A program made the position numbers and the translations under genes. From assembly GCF_900156535.1 (NCBI RefSeq), contig NZ_FTNV01000003.1:478725-542724 (forward strand): a DNA stretch of 64,000 nucleotides. Direction: 5' to 3'. Each line of letters begins with the position of its first letter. The first letter of the stretch is position 1. Positions 10,580 through 18,554 of the stretch are shown in pieces. Origin of the DNA: Roseovarius nanhaiticus. Its GTDB lineage: Bacteria > Pseudomonadota > Alphaproteobacteria > Rhodobacterales > Rhodobacteraceae. Under the pieces are notes generated by a model that saw only the letters and a program-made list of their open reading frames with translations, was not told the DNA's origin and searched no databases.

Positions 10580-11662
10580 TTGAAGATTGACAAAGTAGCA
10601 GCGAAGGAGCTGGTGCGGCACCAAGCGGAGCGCGATGATGTACCATCTGCATGGATAGGTAAGGTTCGAGAGTTGTCGCGGTTGTGCGAAGAAGGGGTGT
10701 CCAAGACCCACTTGGCTTTTTTGGCGACCGCCATGCTTGCCAAAGCCTGCGACAGACGCGCAGACCTATTCGCTATTAAGCCGCAGCACGCCAAGAACGC
10801 AGAAGGAGCTTTTTCGGCTCGGGTTCTGTGTCATAGCGTCTTAGTCCCCCTATCCGCCGAGCTTGGGTTTAGCTTAGGTGTGACTGGGCGAGAACCTCTG
10901 AACAATCAGCCTTACTTTCGGATGACGCGGCTGGACGATGGTACACCGGTCCATCCGGGTGGTCGGGCGGCATTCGAGTACATGCTGGACCTAGTAAGAG
11001 AACTAGAGCAAGGCGACGAGGAAAATGCTGCTGACGCGTTAGCGGCCTTTGTCGCAGTTCGCAGAGAATTCCAGCCAAACTACGCCGACCATAGCTCTTC
11101 GATTACGGTTGTGCCTTGGAAACTGGCAGAACTGGCGGAAGGTTTCGTCAGCGAAGCTTCCGAGAACGGACGTAGAGCGCAAGCCGTTGCGGCGGGCCTA
11201 ATGGATACTGTCTACGGCGCGGATAGGGTTGAGAGCGGGCGTGTGAATGACCCTAGTCGTCGGCATCCCGGAGATGTGTGCGTAGTTAACGCTGAAAGAA
11301 CTGGCTGGGAAAAAGCTATAGAGGTGCGCGACAAACCGGTGGCAGCTTCAGATGTTCAAATATTTGGGAAGAAGTGCTTGGACTTAGGGGTAAGAGACGC
11401 CGCGCTTCTGATGGTTTCAGAAAAGCAAACTATTTTGGATAGCGTGGCTCTGCAGCGCTGGGCACAAAACTTTGGACTGGGCTTGACGCTGTTTGTGGGT
11501 TGGCAAAGTTTTGTGGAGCAAGTGCTCTACTGGAGCCCCCTAACAAAACCGGACGTTGCCAAATTGGCAATAGGAACAATCCACAAACGGCTGGTCGAGG
11601 TTGAGGTTGCGGAGACGTCTGTCGTTCGCTGGCAAGAAATAACTGCGAAGGCAAATACTTGA
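10580..11662 (+). CDS. SacI-like type II restriction endonuclease
   Basis: Cleaves unmethylated DNA at the site protected by the divergent methyltransferase. The 360-residue protein has a PD-(D/E)xK-type centre spread over PSRRHPGDVCVV (D232) and KAIEVRDKPV (E248, then R250 in the usual lysine position, or K252). The PGDV...EVRxK arrangement is what I recall of the SacI family. It starts at TTG 10580 with AGGA about 9 bases upstream. Type II restriction is well supported by the paired methyltransferase; the SacI-family name (and hence a GAGCTC-like target) is from memory of the motif and less certain. Confidence 0.75.
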   Translation: MKIDKVAAKELVRHQAERDDVPSAWIGKVRELSRLCEEGVSKTHLAFLATAMLAKACDRRADLFAIKPQHAKNAEGAFSARVLCHSVLVPLSAELGFSLGVTGREPLNNQPYFRMTRLDDGTPVHPGGRAAFEYMLDLVRELEQGDEENAADALAAFVAVRREFQPNYADHSSSITVVPWKLAELAEGFVSEASENGRRAQAVAAGLMDTVYGADRVESGRVNDPSRRHPGDVCVVNAERTGWEKAIEVRDKPVAASDVQIFGKKCLDLGVRDAALLMVSEKQTILDSVALQRWAQNFGLGLTLFVGWQSFVEQVLYWSPLTKPDVAKLAIGTIHKRLVEVEVAETSVVRWQEITAKANT

Positions 11663-11674
11663 CGCTAAATGAAG

Positions 11675-13018
11675 CTAGCGATACCGCCGAAGGCTGGCCA
11701 AAGCGTCGCGGTATTCATCAGTGACAACGTAAATACGGCTTCTGGGGCGAAGCGTCCTAAGAACACCCAAGTCACGCAGCGCATGAACGACAGAAAGCAG
11801 TCTTGGATTTCCGTAGGGCACAACCTTTCCAAAAGCTACCAGCGCGGCAATGATCGCCTCGGCAGTATGCGCATTGTCGGCTGTCCGTGTGATTTGGTAC
11901 ATCAGCTCCACAGCCGTAAAACTGCCCGGTGGCGGCGGGTCCGCTACAATCGATTGCAGTATGGGCTTCAAACGTCTGACCGCCACTTCGGCCAACGGTG
12001 CAATCATGGACACGACACCTTCAATGCTGTCGCGTCGTCTGCCGCCCACAACTGCATTATGGATAGCTGAATCTTTCAATGTTACCTCGAAACGGACGCG
12101 GCGGGTTGTTTTTGCGTAAATCTTGATGCTGATGTTCTGGGTCAGCTTAAGCTTGATGCAAGGACTTTGGCGCTGTATTTCGAGCGAAGGTGCGGCTGTA
12201 TCGTACCAATCCTCAGCCATGGTTATGGCCTGCTCGGAGAGTATTTCTCTAAGCTGTAGAACCCAGTCAATTGGCGCGTTGCTATCGAACTCCCAGTAGA
12301 ATTCGATTTCCCGAATTGAGAAGTACGGCAGAAGCACCGCCCTTGCTTTGCTGTGCTGAAATGCAGTCTGAACAGATTCCGATAGAACGCTTTGCGCCAA
12401 TGTCAGGTATTCACGAAGCTGGCTTCCACGGGGAGATGCAAGAGCGAACGCATATTTCTTGTTCGGCCCTATTATGAGATTGGTTGCAGGCCGGAGAGGA
12501 ATTTCGTTTTCGTACCAGTTTTCGTCCGGAGAAATTGCCAAGACGTACTCAGAAACCAACTTTGGGCGATCCAGCCGGGTGATGCGTTTTAACGCCTGAG
12601 CCTGAACGAAGCGCGTATGGTTGAGTGTGGCTTCAAACGCGAGGCGGCCCACTTCGCCATCTTGGGGGCTGGTCAGGCGGGATTGCCATAAGACTTCGGC
12701 TGCTTTGCCCGAAATTAGAGGCTTGCTTGCACCCAAGCTATCCCGGTTGGGATTGGAGCGGAACTTTAGGTGACGGACGTCCCGAATTCGTTCAACCAAC
12801 TGGTTATTGAAAAGCGGCAAGCATTCGCCATCTACCGAAGTTACCTCCGCTTCACGCAACCCCGACAAAGCCTCACAGATATGATCCCTTTCCCCGAATA
12901 ATGCCCAGTCGCCCACATCTATGCGGATACGGTCAATAAACGCATTTTCAGCATTGATTTGCGTAGACGGTGACAGTTGCCGTACAAAACTGTCTCTTCT
13001 GACTATTAGGTTTGACAT
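11675..13018 (-). CDS. Unknown protein, possibly replication-initiator-like
   Basis: Protein of 447 residues with no family I can name with confidence. Around residues 300-325 the stretch IKIYAKTTRRVRFEVTL resembles the KxYxK...RxE segment seen in some plasmid and filamentous-phage replication initiators. The C-terminal ~80 residues (two helices, then GVLRTLRPRSRIYVVTDEY) look like a winged helix. Its ATG at 13018 lies inside the end of the serine recombinase gene (13-base overlap), so the two are co-transcribed. A replication or DNA-processing role for the island is an inference; a regulator is the main alternative. Confidence 0.75.
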   Translation of the reverse strand: MSNLIVRRDSFVRQLSPSTQINAENAFIDRIRIDVGDWALFGERDHICEALSGLREAEVTSVDGECLPLFNNQLVERIRDVRHLKFRSNPNRDSLGASKPLISGKAAEVLWQSRLTSPQDGEVGRLAFEATLNHTRFVQAQALKRITRLDRPKLVSEYVLAISPDENWYENEIPLRPATNLIIGPNKKYAFALASPRGSQLREYLTLAQSVLSESVQTAFQHSKARAVLLPYFSIREIEFYWEFDSNAPIDWVLQLREILSEQAITMAEDWYDTAAPSLEIQRQSPCIKLKLTQNISIKIYAKTTRRVRFEVTLKDSAIHNAVVGGRRRDSIEGVVSMIAPLAEVAVRRLKPILQSIVADPPPPGSFTAVELMYQITRTADNAHTAEAIIAALVAFGKVVPYGNPRLLSVVHALRDLGVLRTLRPRSRIYVVTDEYRDALASLRRYR

Positions 13019-13701
13019 GGGGGGTTAGGAATATTCCCGATGGTAGTATGGTTACGGTCTGCATACCTTTTCCACACTCGCTGGACTGTAGATGGATGCC
13101 ACTGTCCGGCCGTATAGGATGGTACTTTGTCGAAATTTAGCCGATCTGCGATTTTTCTGACCGAAAGGCCATTCGCTTTGTGCTGCTTTATCACTGGCCC
13201 CAGCTTGTCGCTGTAAGCGTCGGCATCTGCGATTTTCAGATCGGCAAGCGCTTGGCATGATTTGCCAAGTTTTACTCCCCTAGCTTTTGCTGCCGCCAGA
13301 GCGGCTTTGGTTCGCTCCGAGATTGCCCTACCTTCATGCTCAGCCACTGCAGCCATAATGTGAAGTACAAATCGGTTCGCCTCGGGCATGTCCACCGCGC
13401 GGAAAGGAACACCGCTCTCAATAAGGCCAGAGATGAAGTGTACGTTGCGGGCAAGTCGGTCGAGCTTGGCGATGATGAGGGTTGCCCCCTCCTGCTTGCA
13501 TTCTTCAAGAGCATATAGGAGCTGTTTCCGCGAGTTGCGCTTACCGCTTTCTACCTCCACGTACTCATTGATAAGTTGACCGCCGGATTGGGTGACGAAG
13601 CGGTCCACTACCGTTTTTTGTGCTTCCAGTCCAAGACCGCTCTTTCCTTGGCGGTCAGTCGAGACCCGAATATAGGAGATATATTTTTCCGCGAAATCCA
13701 T
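13006..13701 (-). CDS. Serine recombinase (resolvase/invertase family)
   Basis: Small serine recombinase of 231 residues. The catalytic serine is S14 in YIRVSTDRQ, and LIIAKLDRLARN holds the conserved active-site arginines. The dimerisation helix (HIMAAVAEHEGRAISERTKAAL) is followed by a C-terminal helix-turn-helix region (GLSVRKIADRLN...STVQRVWKRY). It could resolve dimers of an excised circle, invert a segment or move part of the island. It overlaps the downstream 447-residue gene by 13 bases. No inverted recombination sites were found nearby by eye. Confidence 0.93.
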   Translation of the reverse strand: MDFAEKYISYIRVSTDRQGKSGLGLEAQKTVVDRFVTQSGGQLINEYVEVESGKRNSRKQLLYALEECKQEGATLIIAKLDRLARNVHFISGLIESGVPFRAVDMPEANRFVLHIMAAVAEHEGRAISERTKAALAAAKARGVKLGKSCQALADLKIADADAYSDKLGPVIKQHKANGLSVRKIADRLNFDKVPSYTAGQWHPSTVQRVWKRYADRNHTTIGNIPNPPCQT

Positions 13702-14111
13702 TATGTGCTCCTGTAAACGTTGGTTCGTTCAGGTACACCTGGTCACCTCGATTGCCTTTGCGTAGGGTTTACGCCGCTTTTTTCGACGATGAGGGCGATT
13801 GTGTCTTGGCAACACGCTTATGTGAGGTATCGCACCGAAAACATTAGGCTTTTTGCTGCAATCGATTGCATTGAGGGTATCGCTACACGTACGAGCAACC
13901 GTTTTGTACTATTTTGTAATAATTTTCAGTAGGTTGCTTTGTAATTCGTTATGTCTATTTTCCTATAGGCCCTACAGCACCGAACACTGGCTTCCATTCG
14001 AATTTCCCTGTAAGTTTGTTATGTCCCTTCCCATTTACTGTCCGCAATTTTTTGGCCTGCAGAGAGTAGGGGGGGGGGGTCGTAGTGTCGATTTTTGAAA
14101 GTTTGGGTGCC
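13702..14111. other. AT-rich island gap with an 11-base G run
   Basis: About 410 bases between the recombinase and excisionase-like genes without a convincing gene. It should hold the recombinase promoter. A homopolymer of 11 G residues lies at 14069-14079. A 71-codon frame on the minus strand (13955-14170) crosses it but overlaps the excisionase-like gene and has no recognisable features. Confidence 0.45.
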
Positions 14112-14459
14112 CTATTCTGGTTTGTCGCGCGTGTAGTCCTGTTGCGAATATCCACTCTTATTGTACTCATCTAGCAACGCGATCTGGTACTTCACGCCAC
14201 TACCTCTTCCAAAAGAAACAGGACCTTGACCCTTGCTGCGTAGGTTGCGCAAGGTTTGCTTGGTCTTGTTCACATATCTTGCTGCGTATGTGATGTCGCA
14301 CCATTTGCCGTCCTCTGACACCCAGCCGCCGCTTTTCTGTTCTTCTAACTCTTTGACCCGTCGTTCGAGGCTCCTGATTTTTAGGCGGAGCCTTACGGTT
14401 TCCGGCGTTTTAATGCCTTTCTTAAGTTTCCGCTTCGACCTGTTTTGATCGTCGGGCAT
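14112..14459 (-). CDS. Excisionase-like helix-turn-helix protein
   Basis: Protein of 115 residues. A basic N-terminus and a short coiled coil (LRLKIRSLERRVKELEEQK) precede a MerR/AlpA-like winged-helix region (CDITYAARYVNKTKQTLRNL, then GRGSGVKYQIALLDEY). Proteins of this kind next to integrases act as recombination directionality factors that favour excision. Its start lies 67 bases inside the end of the integrase gene, so the two are translated from one transcript. An AlpA-type transcription regulator is the alternative. Confidence 0.72.
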   Translation of the reverse strand: MPDDQNRSKRKLKKGIKTPETVRLRLKIRSLERRVKELEEQKSGGWVSEDGKWCDITYAARYVNKTKQTLRNLRSKGQGPVSFGRGSGVKYQIALLDEYNKSGYSQQDYTRDKPE

Positions 14460-15730
14460 GCTCGCTTATTCCCCTCTGGCTGGTCCTGCTGATAGCTGGT
14501 CGAGCTACGGCGGTTAGTTTCAATGGACGTGATGGCATTTTCAAGGTCGCCGCGTACAGCCGTTTCAAAGGGGTGTGCATATCGCCGTGTCGTGATCGGA
14601 CTTGTGTGCCGCAAAATAGCTTGCGCGGAGTGGAGGCCGCCAGTCCGTGCCACATACGTCCCGACTGTGTGACGAATATCTTTTAGGCAGGCGTTGGGAA
14701 GCCCCGCTAAATCACAGGTGCGCTTCCAAGGTTTTGTGAGCGTTTTCAATCGTTCTTCTGGGTTGACGCCTGGGAATACCCAGCCTTGTCGATGGTCGCT
14801 AGATGCAATTGATTGCAAGAAATTCACCGCAGCATTTGCCAATAGCAACCTTCCCTCACCAGTTTTGGTACTATGCAGAGTGGCGACGCCCGACCCCAAG
14901 TCGATGTCCTCCCAGCGGAGGCGCAAAACCTCTGACGGTCTACACCCCGTGAAGAACAAAAGAGTAATCGCTTCAAAGGCGACTTTGCTCCTAGGCATTT
15001 GCTTTTGTGCCGCTTCTATTGCACGAAAAATACGGGCCTGTTCGGTGTCTGAAAAATAGTGCTGCTTGGGTCGTTCCTTATTCATCTTAACCCGCGATGC
15101 TGGGTTGCTGCCGCGCGGTATCACATCCCAGTCTTCGGCCTTAAAGAGCATTGCCTTTACAACGCTGAGCATGCGGTTTGCGCGGATCGGTGCGCTCGAC
15201 ATTGACGCATGTAAGGATTCGATGTCCAAGCGCGTCAACTCGACCAAAGGAAGTTTCCCAATTTTCGGCACCACTCGACTCTCCAGTACTCGCTCATATT
15301 CTTTGAAGGTGGATGGAGCCAATGTTCTCTTTGCTTGGTCGCGCAGATAGATCGCCGCGAACTCCGCGACGGTCATCGCGTTTCTTTGGTTGATCCTGTC
15401 ACTTGCTGGATCAGCACCATTGCTTACTTCAACCGCAAGTTCCTTCGCCTTCCGGCGGGCTGTTGATACTGAGATTTCACCCAGCTTACCGACTGTAAGC
15501 TTTCGCTGCCGACCGAATAACGTGCGGTACCTGTAAACAAATACCTTACGGCCAGCGGGGGTGACCTTGAGCAAGAGACCTACGGTTTTCGGATCGTTCA
15601 CGGTGTAATCTGAGGGTCCCGGCTCAGCATTTCTTAAACCCACTTCTGTGAAGGCCACATGCTTCGGTGGGGCAGGTCGGCTTTCAAGCCGCGGTCGGGG
15701 TCTTGGTTTTTTAGGGCGCATATAGGGCAC
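14393..15730 (-). CDS. Tyrosine integrase (P4-like) of the tRNA-Asn island
   Basis: Site-specific recombinase of 445 residues that integrates and excises the island at tRNA-Asn. The N-terminal DUF4102-like arm-binding region (GLLLKVTPAGRKVFVYRY, RKLTVGKLGEIS) and core-binding domain (about 115-215) precede the catalytic domain. Catalytic residues are visible in GCRPSEVLRLRW (Arg), LKDIRHTVGTYVA (His-region/Arg box) and LRHTSPITTRRYAH (nucleophile Tyr). It starts at GTG 15730 with GGAG close upstream; ATG 15721 is an alternative. It sits 130 bases from the right att repeat in AT-rich promoter-like DNA, the standard position. Confidence 0.95.
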   Translation of the reverse strand: MPYMRPKKPRPRPRLESRPAPPKHVAFTEVGLRNAEPGPSDYTVNDPKTVGLLLKVTPAGRKVFVYRYRTLFGRQRKLTVGKLGEISVSTARRKAKELAVEVSNGADPASDRINQRNAMTVAEFAAIYLRDQAKRTLAPSTFKEYERVLESRVVPKIGKLPLVELTRLDIESLHASMSSAPIRANRMLSVVKAMLFKAEDWDVIPRGSNPASRVKMNKERPKQHYFSDTEQARIFRAIEAAQKQMPRSKVAFEAITLLFFTGCRPSEVLRLRWEDIDLGSGVATLHSTKTGEGRLLLANAAVNFLQSIASSDHRQGWVFPGVNPEERLKTLTKPWKRTCDLAGLPNACLKDIRHTVGTYVARTGGLHSAQAILRHTSPITTRRYAHPFETAVRGDLENAITSIETNRRSSTSYQQDQPEGNKRACPTIKTGRSGNLRKALKRRKP

Positions 15731-15860
15731 AAAGCTCCGGGAGTTATCCGTATGCTTTGAGTGTATTCTCCAAGTCGATCTTTGAAAATATCAAATAAAA
15801 TTAGTAACTTATGTGGCTTTGTGATGGTATAGTATAAATTGGTATAATCGGAAAAAACGG

Positions 15861-15905
15861 CTGTTAATCAATTGGTCGTAGGTTCGATCCCTACCGCCGG
15901 AGCCA
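15861..15905 (+). repeat. Attachment-site repeat (right end of island)
   Basis: Exact 45-base copy of the 3' end of tRNA-Asn (4783-4827). It lacks the 5' half of the tRNA, so it is not a second tRNA gene. It marks the distal island boundary beside the integrase. Confidence 0.93.
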
Positions 15906-15913
15906 AAGATTTG

Positions 15914-15951
15914 AAGGACTTAACGCACGCCCGCTAGGTCCTTTTTCTTTT
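15914..15951 (+). terminator. Rho-independent terminator, originally of tRNA-Asn
   Basis: AAGGAC (15914-15919) pairs with GTCCTT (15938-15943), followed by TTTCTTT. It begins 9 bases after the right att repeat. Before integration it would have stood directly behind tRNA-Asn, so it is probably that gene's native terminator. From here to the end of the transporter gene at 16188 I see no convincing gene. Confidence 0.6.
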
Positions 15952-16187
15952 AGGACGACAGCCTAGCTGCGATATTCGCGTTCGGTTACCACCTTGCGAA
16001 AGCGCTGATCCAAACCAACGACGAAGCGTGTGAAAACGAGATTTGCAACGCGCTGGTATGTGCTGGGAGCCTGTGGGGGCAGCATGATTGGCGAAATGCT
16101 TGGACCGCCCAATTAGCGCCATCTCCTGCGGCACGCATGCCGACATGGTAAAGGTCGGGATCGAATTCCCGCGCTCAAAAATGAGAT

Positions 16188-16904
16188 TTAAAGGCCCAGA
16201 TAAGCCTTGCGAACAGCAGGGTGTCCTTCCAGTTCTTCCGCCGGACCTTCCAGCACGATCCGGCCATGTTCCAAGACATAACCGCGATCTGCGACTTTCA
16301 GGACCTGGCGCACATTCTGCTCGACCAAGAGGACGGGCAGGCCCGTGGCGGCGACGCGTTGAATGGCGGCCATCACGTCCTTGACCAAGAGGGGTGAGAG
16401 GCCGAGGCTCGGCTCGTCCATCAATAGCATCTTGGGCCGCAGCATCAGGGCGCGCGCGATGGCCACCATTTGCTGCTGCCCTCCGGACAAGGCGCCCGCC
16501 GGGCTGCCTGCCAGACGGACCAGATCGGGGAAAAGCGCGTGCACCTCCGCGAGGCTTTCGTGGCGGCGCGCGCGCGCCTCCGGCAGGAAGGCTCCGAGAA
16601 GCAGGTTGTCTTCGACCGTAAGGTTCGGGAACAGCTGCCGTCCCATCGGCACATGCGCCAGCCCTTTTTGGGCCATCTGGTGCGGTTTGACGTTGCCTAT
16701 GGCCTCGCCGTCAAACAGGATTTGCCCCTTCCAGGTCGGGATCATGCCCGAGACGGCGCGCAAAATGGTCGATTTTCCGCTGCCATTGCCGCCGACAAGA
16801 CCGACAAGTTCGCCCTGCCGAACCTCGAGATTGATGTCGAACGCCACCTGAAGCGTGCCGTAGCCCAGATCGACGCCTTCGACTGAAAGAACGCTCTTGC
16901 TCAT
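16188..16904 (-). CDS. livF: Branched-chain amino acid/amide-type ABC transporter ATPase LivF
   Basis: Cytoplasmic ATPase subunit of 238 residues that powers a HAAT-family importer. Walker A GGNGSGKSTILR, signature LSGGQQQMVAIARAL, Walker B KMLLMDEPSLGLSP and the switch histidine region (VLLVEQNV) are all present. It is the last gene of a five-gene operon on the minus strand, and its ATG overlaps the livG stop. LivF and LivG differ in length of the insert after Walker A; the short form and the position identify this as LivF. The substrate may be an amide and not a branched-chain amino acid, given the divergent amidase. Confidence 0.93.
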   Translation of the reverse strand: MSKSVLSVEGVDLGYGTLQVAFDINLEVRQGELVGLVGGNGSGKSTILRAVSGMIPTWKGQILFDGEAIGNVKPHQMAQKGLAHVPMGRQLFPNLTVEDNLLLGAFLPEARARRHESLAEVHALFPDLVRLAGSPAGALSGGQQQMVAIARALMLRPKMLLMDEPSLGLSPLLVKDVMAAIQRVAATGLPVLLVEQNVRQVLKVADRGYVLEHGRIVLEGPAEELEGHPAVRKAYLGL

Positions 16905-17617
16905 TCCGTCCCCAGATATGCTTCGATCACTTGCGGATCGCTTGTGACGGCCTGCGGCGTGCCTTCGGCGATGCGCGCACCGCTCGCCAGAACGATGACG
17001 TGATCGGACAGTTCGATGATCGCCTCCATGATATGCTCGACCATGACGATGGCCATGCCGCTGTTCTTCAGCCCGTGGACCAGCCCGATCATTTCGCGCA
17101 GCGCAGGTGGGTTGAGGCCCGCCATGATCTCGTCCAGAAAAAGGACCTTGGGACGCAGCGCCAAAGCGCGCGCAAGTTCCAGTCGGCGCCGCCTGGCCAG
17201 GTTGAGATCCATGGCCGGCTGATGCGCGCGATCACCCAGACCGACGATCTCAAGCTGCTTTAGTGCAAGATCCTCGGCATTCTTGCGTCGCGGCTCTGAC
17301 AGGAATGCCCCGATCAGCACGTTTTCCAGTACCGTCAGCTCCTCAAAAGGGCGCTCGGTCTGGAACGTGCGCCCCATTCCCAGGCGCGTGCGTGCGTAGG
17401 CGGGCGCCTTCGTGACATCTTGGCCCGCGAAGGAGATCTGCCCCTCATGGACCGGCACATAGCCGGTCAGCGCGTTGAAGAGCGTCGTTTTCCCGGCCCC
17501 GTTGGGCCCGATAAGGCCCAGAATTTCGCTGTCCGCAACCCGCAGCGAGACATGATCGACCGCGACCACGCCGCCGAAGCGGACGACGATTCCATCAGCC
17601 TTGAGAGCGTCGGGCAT
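16901..17617 (-). CDS. livG: Branched-chain amino acid/amide-type ABC transporter ATPase LivG
   Basis: Second ATPase subunit of the importer, 238 residues. Walker A GPNGAGKTTLFNALTG, the LivG-typical GRTFQTERPFEELTVLENVL segment, and Walker B KVLFLDEIMAGLNP are visible. The normal LSGGQ signature is replaced by the weak sequence LNLARRRRLELARAL, a noticeable departure; the partner LivF keeps a canonical signature, so one ATP site may be degenerate. It overlaps livM by 23 bases upstream and livF by 4 downstream. Confidence 0.92.
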   Translation of the reverse strand: MPDALKADGIVVRFGGVVAVDHVSLRVADSEILGLIGPNGAGKTTLFNALTGYVPVHEGQISFAGQDVTKAPAYARTRLGMGRTFQTERPFEELTVLENVLIGAFLSEPRRKNAEDLALKQLEIVGLGDRAHQPAMDLNLARRRRLELARALALRPKVLFLDEIMAGLNPPALREMIGLVHGLKNSGMAIVMVEHIMEAIIELSDHVIVLASGARIAEGTPQAVTSDPQVIEAYLGTE

Positions 17618-18554
17618 ATCGCCTCCGGATCATGTTTCTGGCCGCCTCGCCAAGGATGCCACGCGGCATGAAGAGGACAACGATGAGAATGAGAAGCCCG
17701 TAGATCAGCAGGTTGGCCTCGGCGAAGGCGGTGCGGAAAATCTCGCCCGCGCCGATGATCAGCACGGCCCCGACAAGGGGGCCGAAAATTGTCCCGCGGC
17801 CGCCGATGATGGCGGTCAGGGCAATCTGGATCGAGAGCAGCAGGTAGAACATGATATGCGGCTCGAGAAAGGACAAAAAGATGCCGTAGATGCCGCCGCC
17901 GGCGGCCGTCAGCGCGCCCGACACCATGAAGGCGCGCAGCTTGATCGCACGCGGATCGATGCCGGCGGCCATGGCCGCGTTCTCGTCCTCGCGCACGGCG
18001 CGCAGCTGATAGCCAAACCGCGCCATCGACATCCAGGCGGTGCCACCAAGGCAGACCAGTGCAAAGACCAGTGCCATGTAGAACTGGGTCGCACGCTCGA
18101 AGAAATCGATGCCGAAGGGCTCGGGCAGGGTGGCAATGAAGACGCCTGTGGCGCCCCCGGTCAGCCAGCCCTCGTTGATGGCGACGAGGCGCAGGATTTC
18201 GGCTACGGCGATGGTCGAGAGTGTGAAGTAGGGCCCGCGCAGCCCAAATGTGATCGACCCCCAGAGCCAGGCCAGCGCGGCCGCGGCCAGCATTGCCAGC
18301 GGAAGGGTGATCCAGGGCGCAAGCCCGTGATCGATCTGTCCGATGGCGACGACATAGGCGCCCAGCCCCACAAAGGCCGAATGCCCGAGGCTGACCTGAC
18401 CGGCCCATCCGCCAAGGATATCCCAGGCCGTGGCCCAACCGATGAACAGCAGCATGCTGATCCCCACGGTCATGTATGCCGGAAAGACATGCGGATAGGC
18501 CAGTCCGACGAGTGCGAAGAGCGCGATGGCGCCAAATGTCATGGGCCGGCTCAT
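17595..18554 (-). CDS. livM: ABC transporter permease LivM
   Basis: Inner-membrane permease of 319 residues with about eight to ten hydrophobic segments. It carries the family signature LGGWAGQVSLGHSAFVGLGAY near residue 50 and the conserved loop RAVREDENAAMAAGID that couples to the ATPases. It forms the translocation channel with LivH. The start ATG at 18554 overlaps the livH stop by 4 bases. Confidence 0.93.
   Translation of the reverse strand: MSRPMTFGAIALFALVGLAYPHVFPAYMTVGISMLLFIGWATAWDILGGWAGQVSLGHSAFVGLGAYVVAIGQIDHGLAPWITLPLAMLAAAALAWLWGSITFGLRGPYFTLSTIAVAEILRLVAINEGWLTGGATGVFIATLPEPFGIDFFERATQFYMALVFALVCLGGTAWMSMARFGYQLRAVREDENAAMAAGIDPRAIKLRAFMVSGALTAAGGGIYGIFLSFLEPHIMFYLLLSIQIALTAIIGGRGTIFGPLVGAVLIIGAGEIFRTAFAEANLLIYGLLILIVVLFMPRGILGEAARNMIRRRYARRSQG

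Larger units (their letters stand above)
4783..15905. mobile_element. 11-kb integrative genomic island in tRNA-Asn
   Basis: The element is bounded by the exact 45-bp direct repeats at 4783-4827 and 15861-15905; the unit that would be gained or lost is about 11,078 bp. The integrase gene lies next to the distal repeat. Contents from left to right: two large ATPase genes (putative defence), C5 methyltransferase, SacI-like restriction enzyme, a putative replication-initiator-like gene, a serine recombinase, an excisionase-like gene and the integrase. The island is clearly richer in A and T than the flanking genes. There are no phage structural or conjugation genes, so it looks like a satellite or a mobilisable defence island that depends on a helper for transfer. 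Confidence 0.92.

Noticed and set aside
13955..14170. 71-codon frame on the minus strand across the G run
   Set aside because: It overlaps the excisionase-like gene in another frame and shows no recognisable feature.
15861..15905. Second tRNA-Asn gene
   Set aside because: Only the 3' 45 bases are present; there is no D arm or 5' acceptor strand, so this is an att repeat.
15934..16146. 70-codon minus-strand frame between the island and livF
   Set aside because: It overlaps the terminator hairpin region, contains no recognisable motif and has no supporting context.
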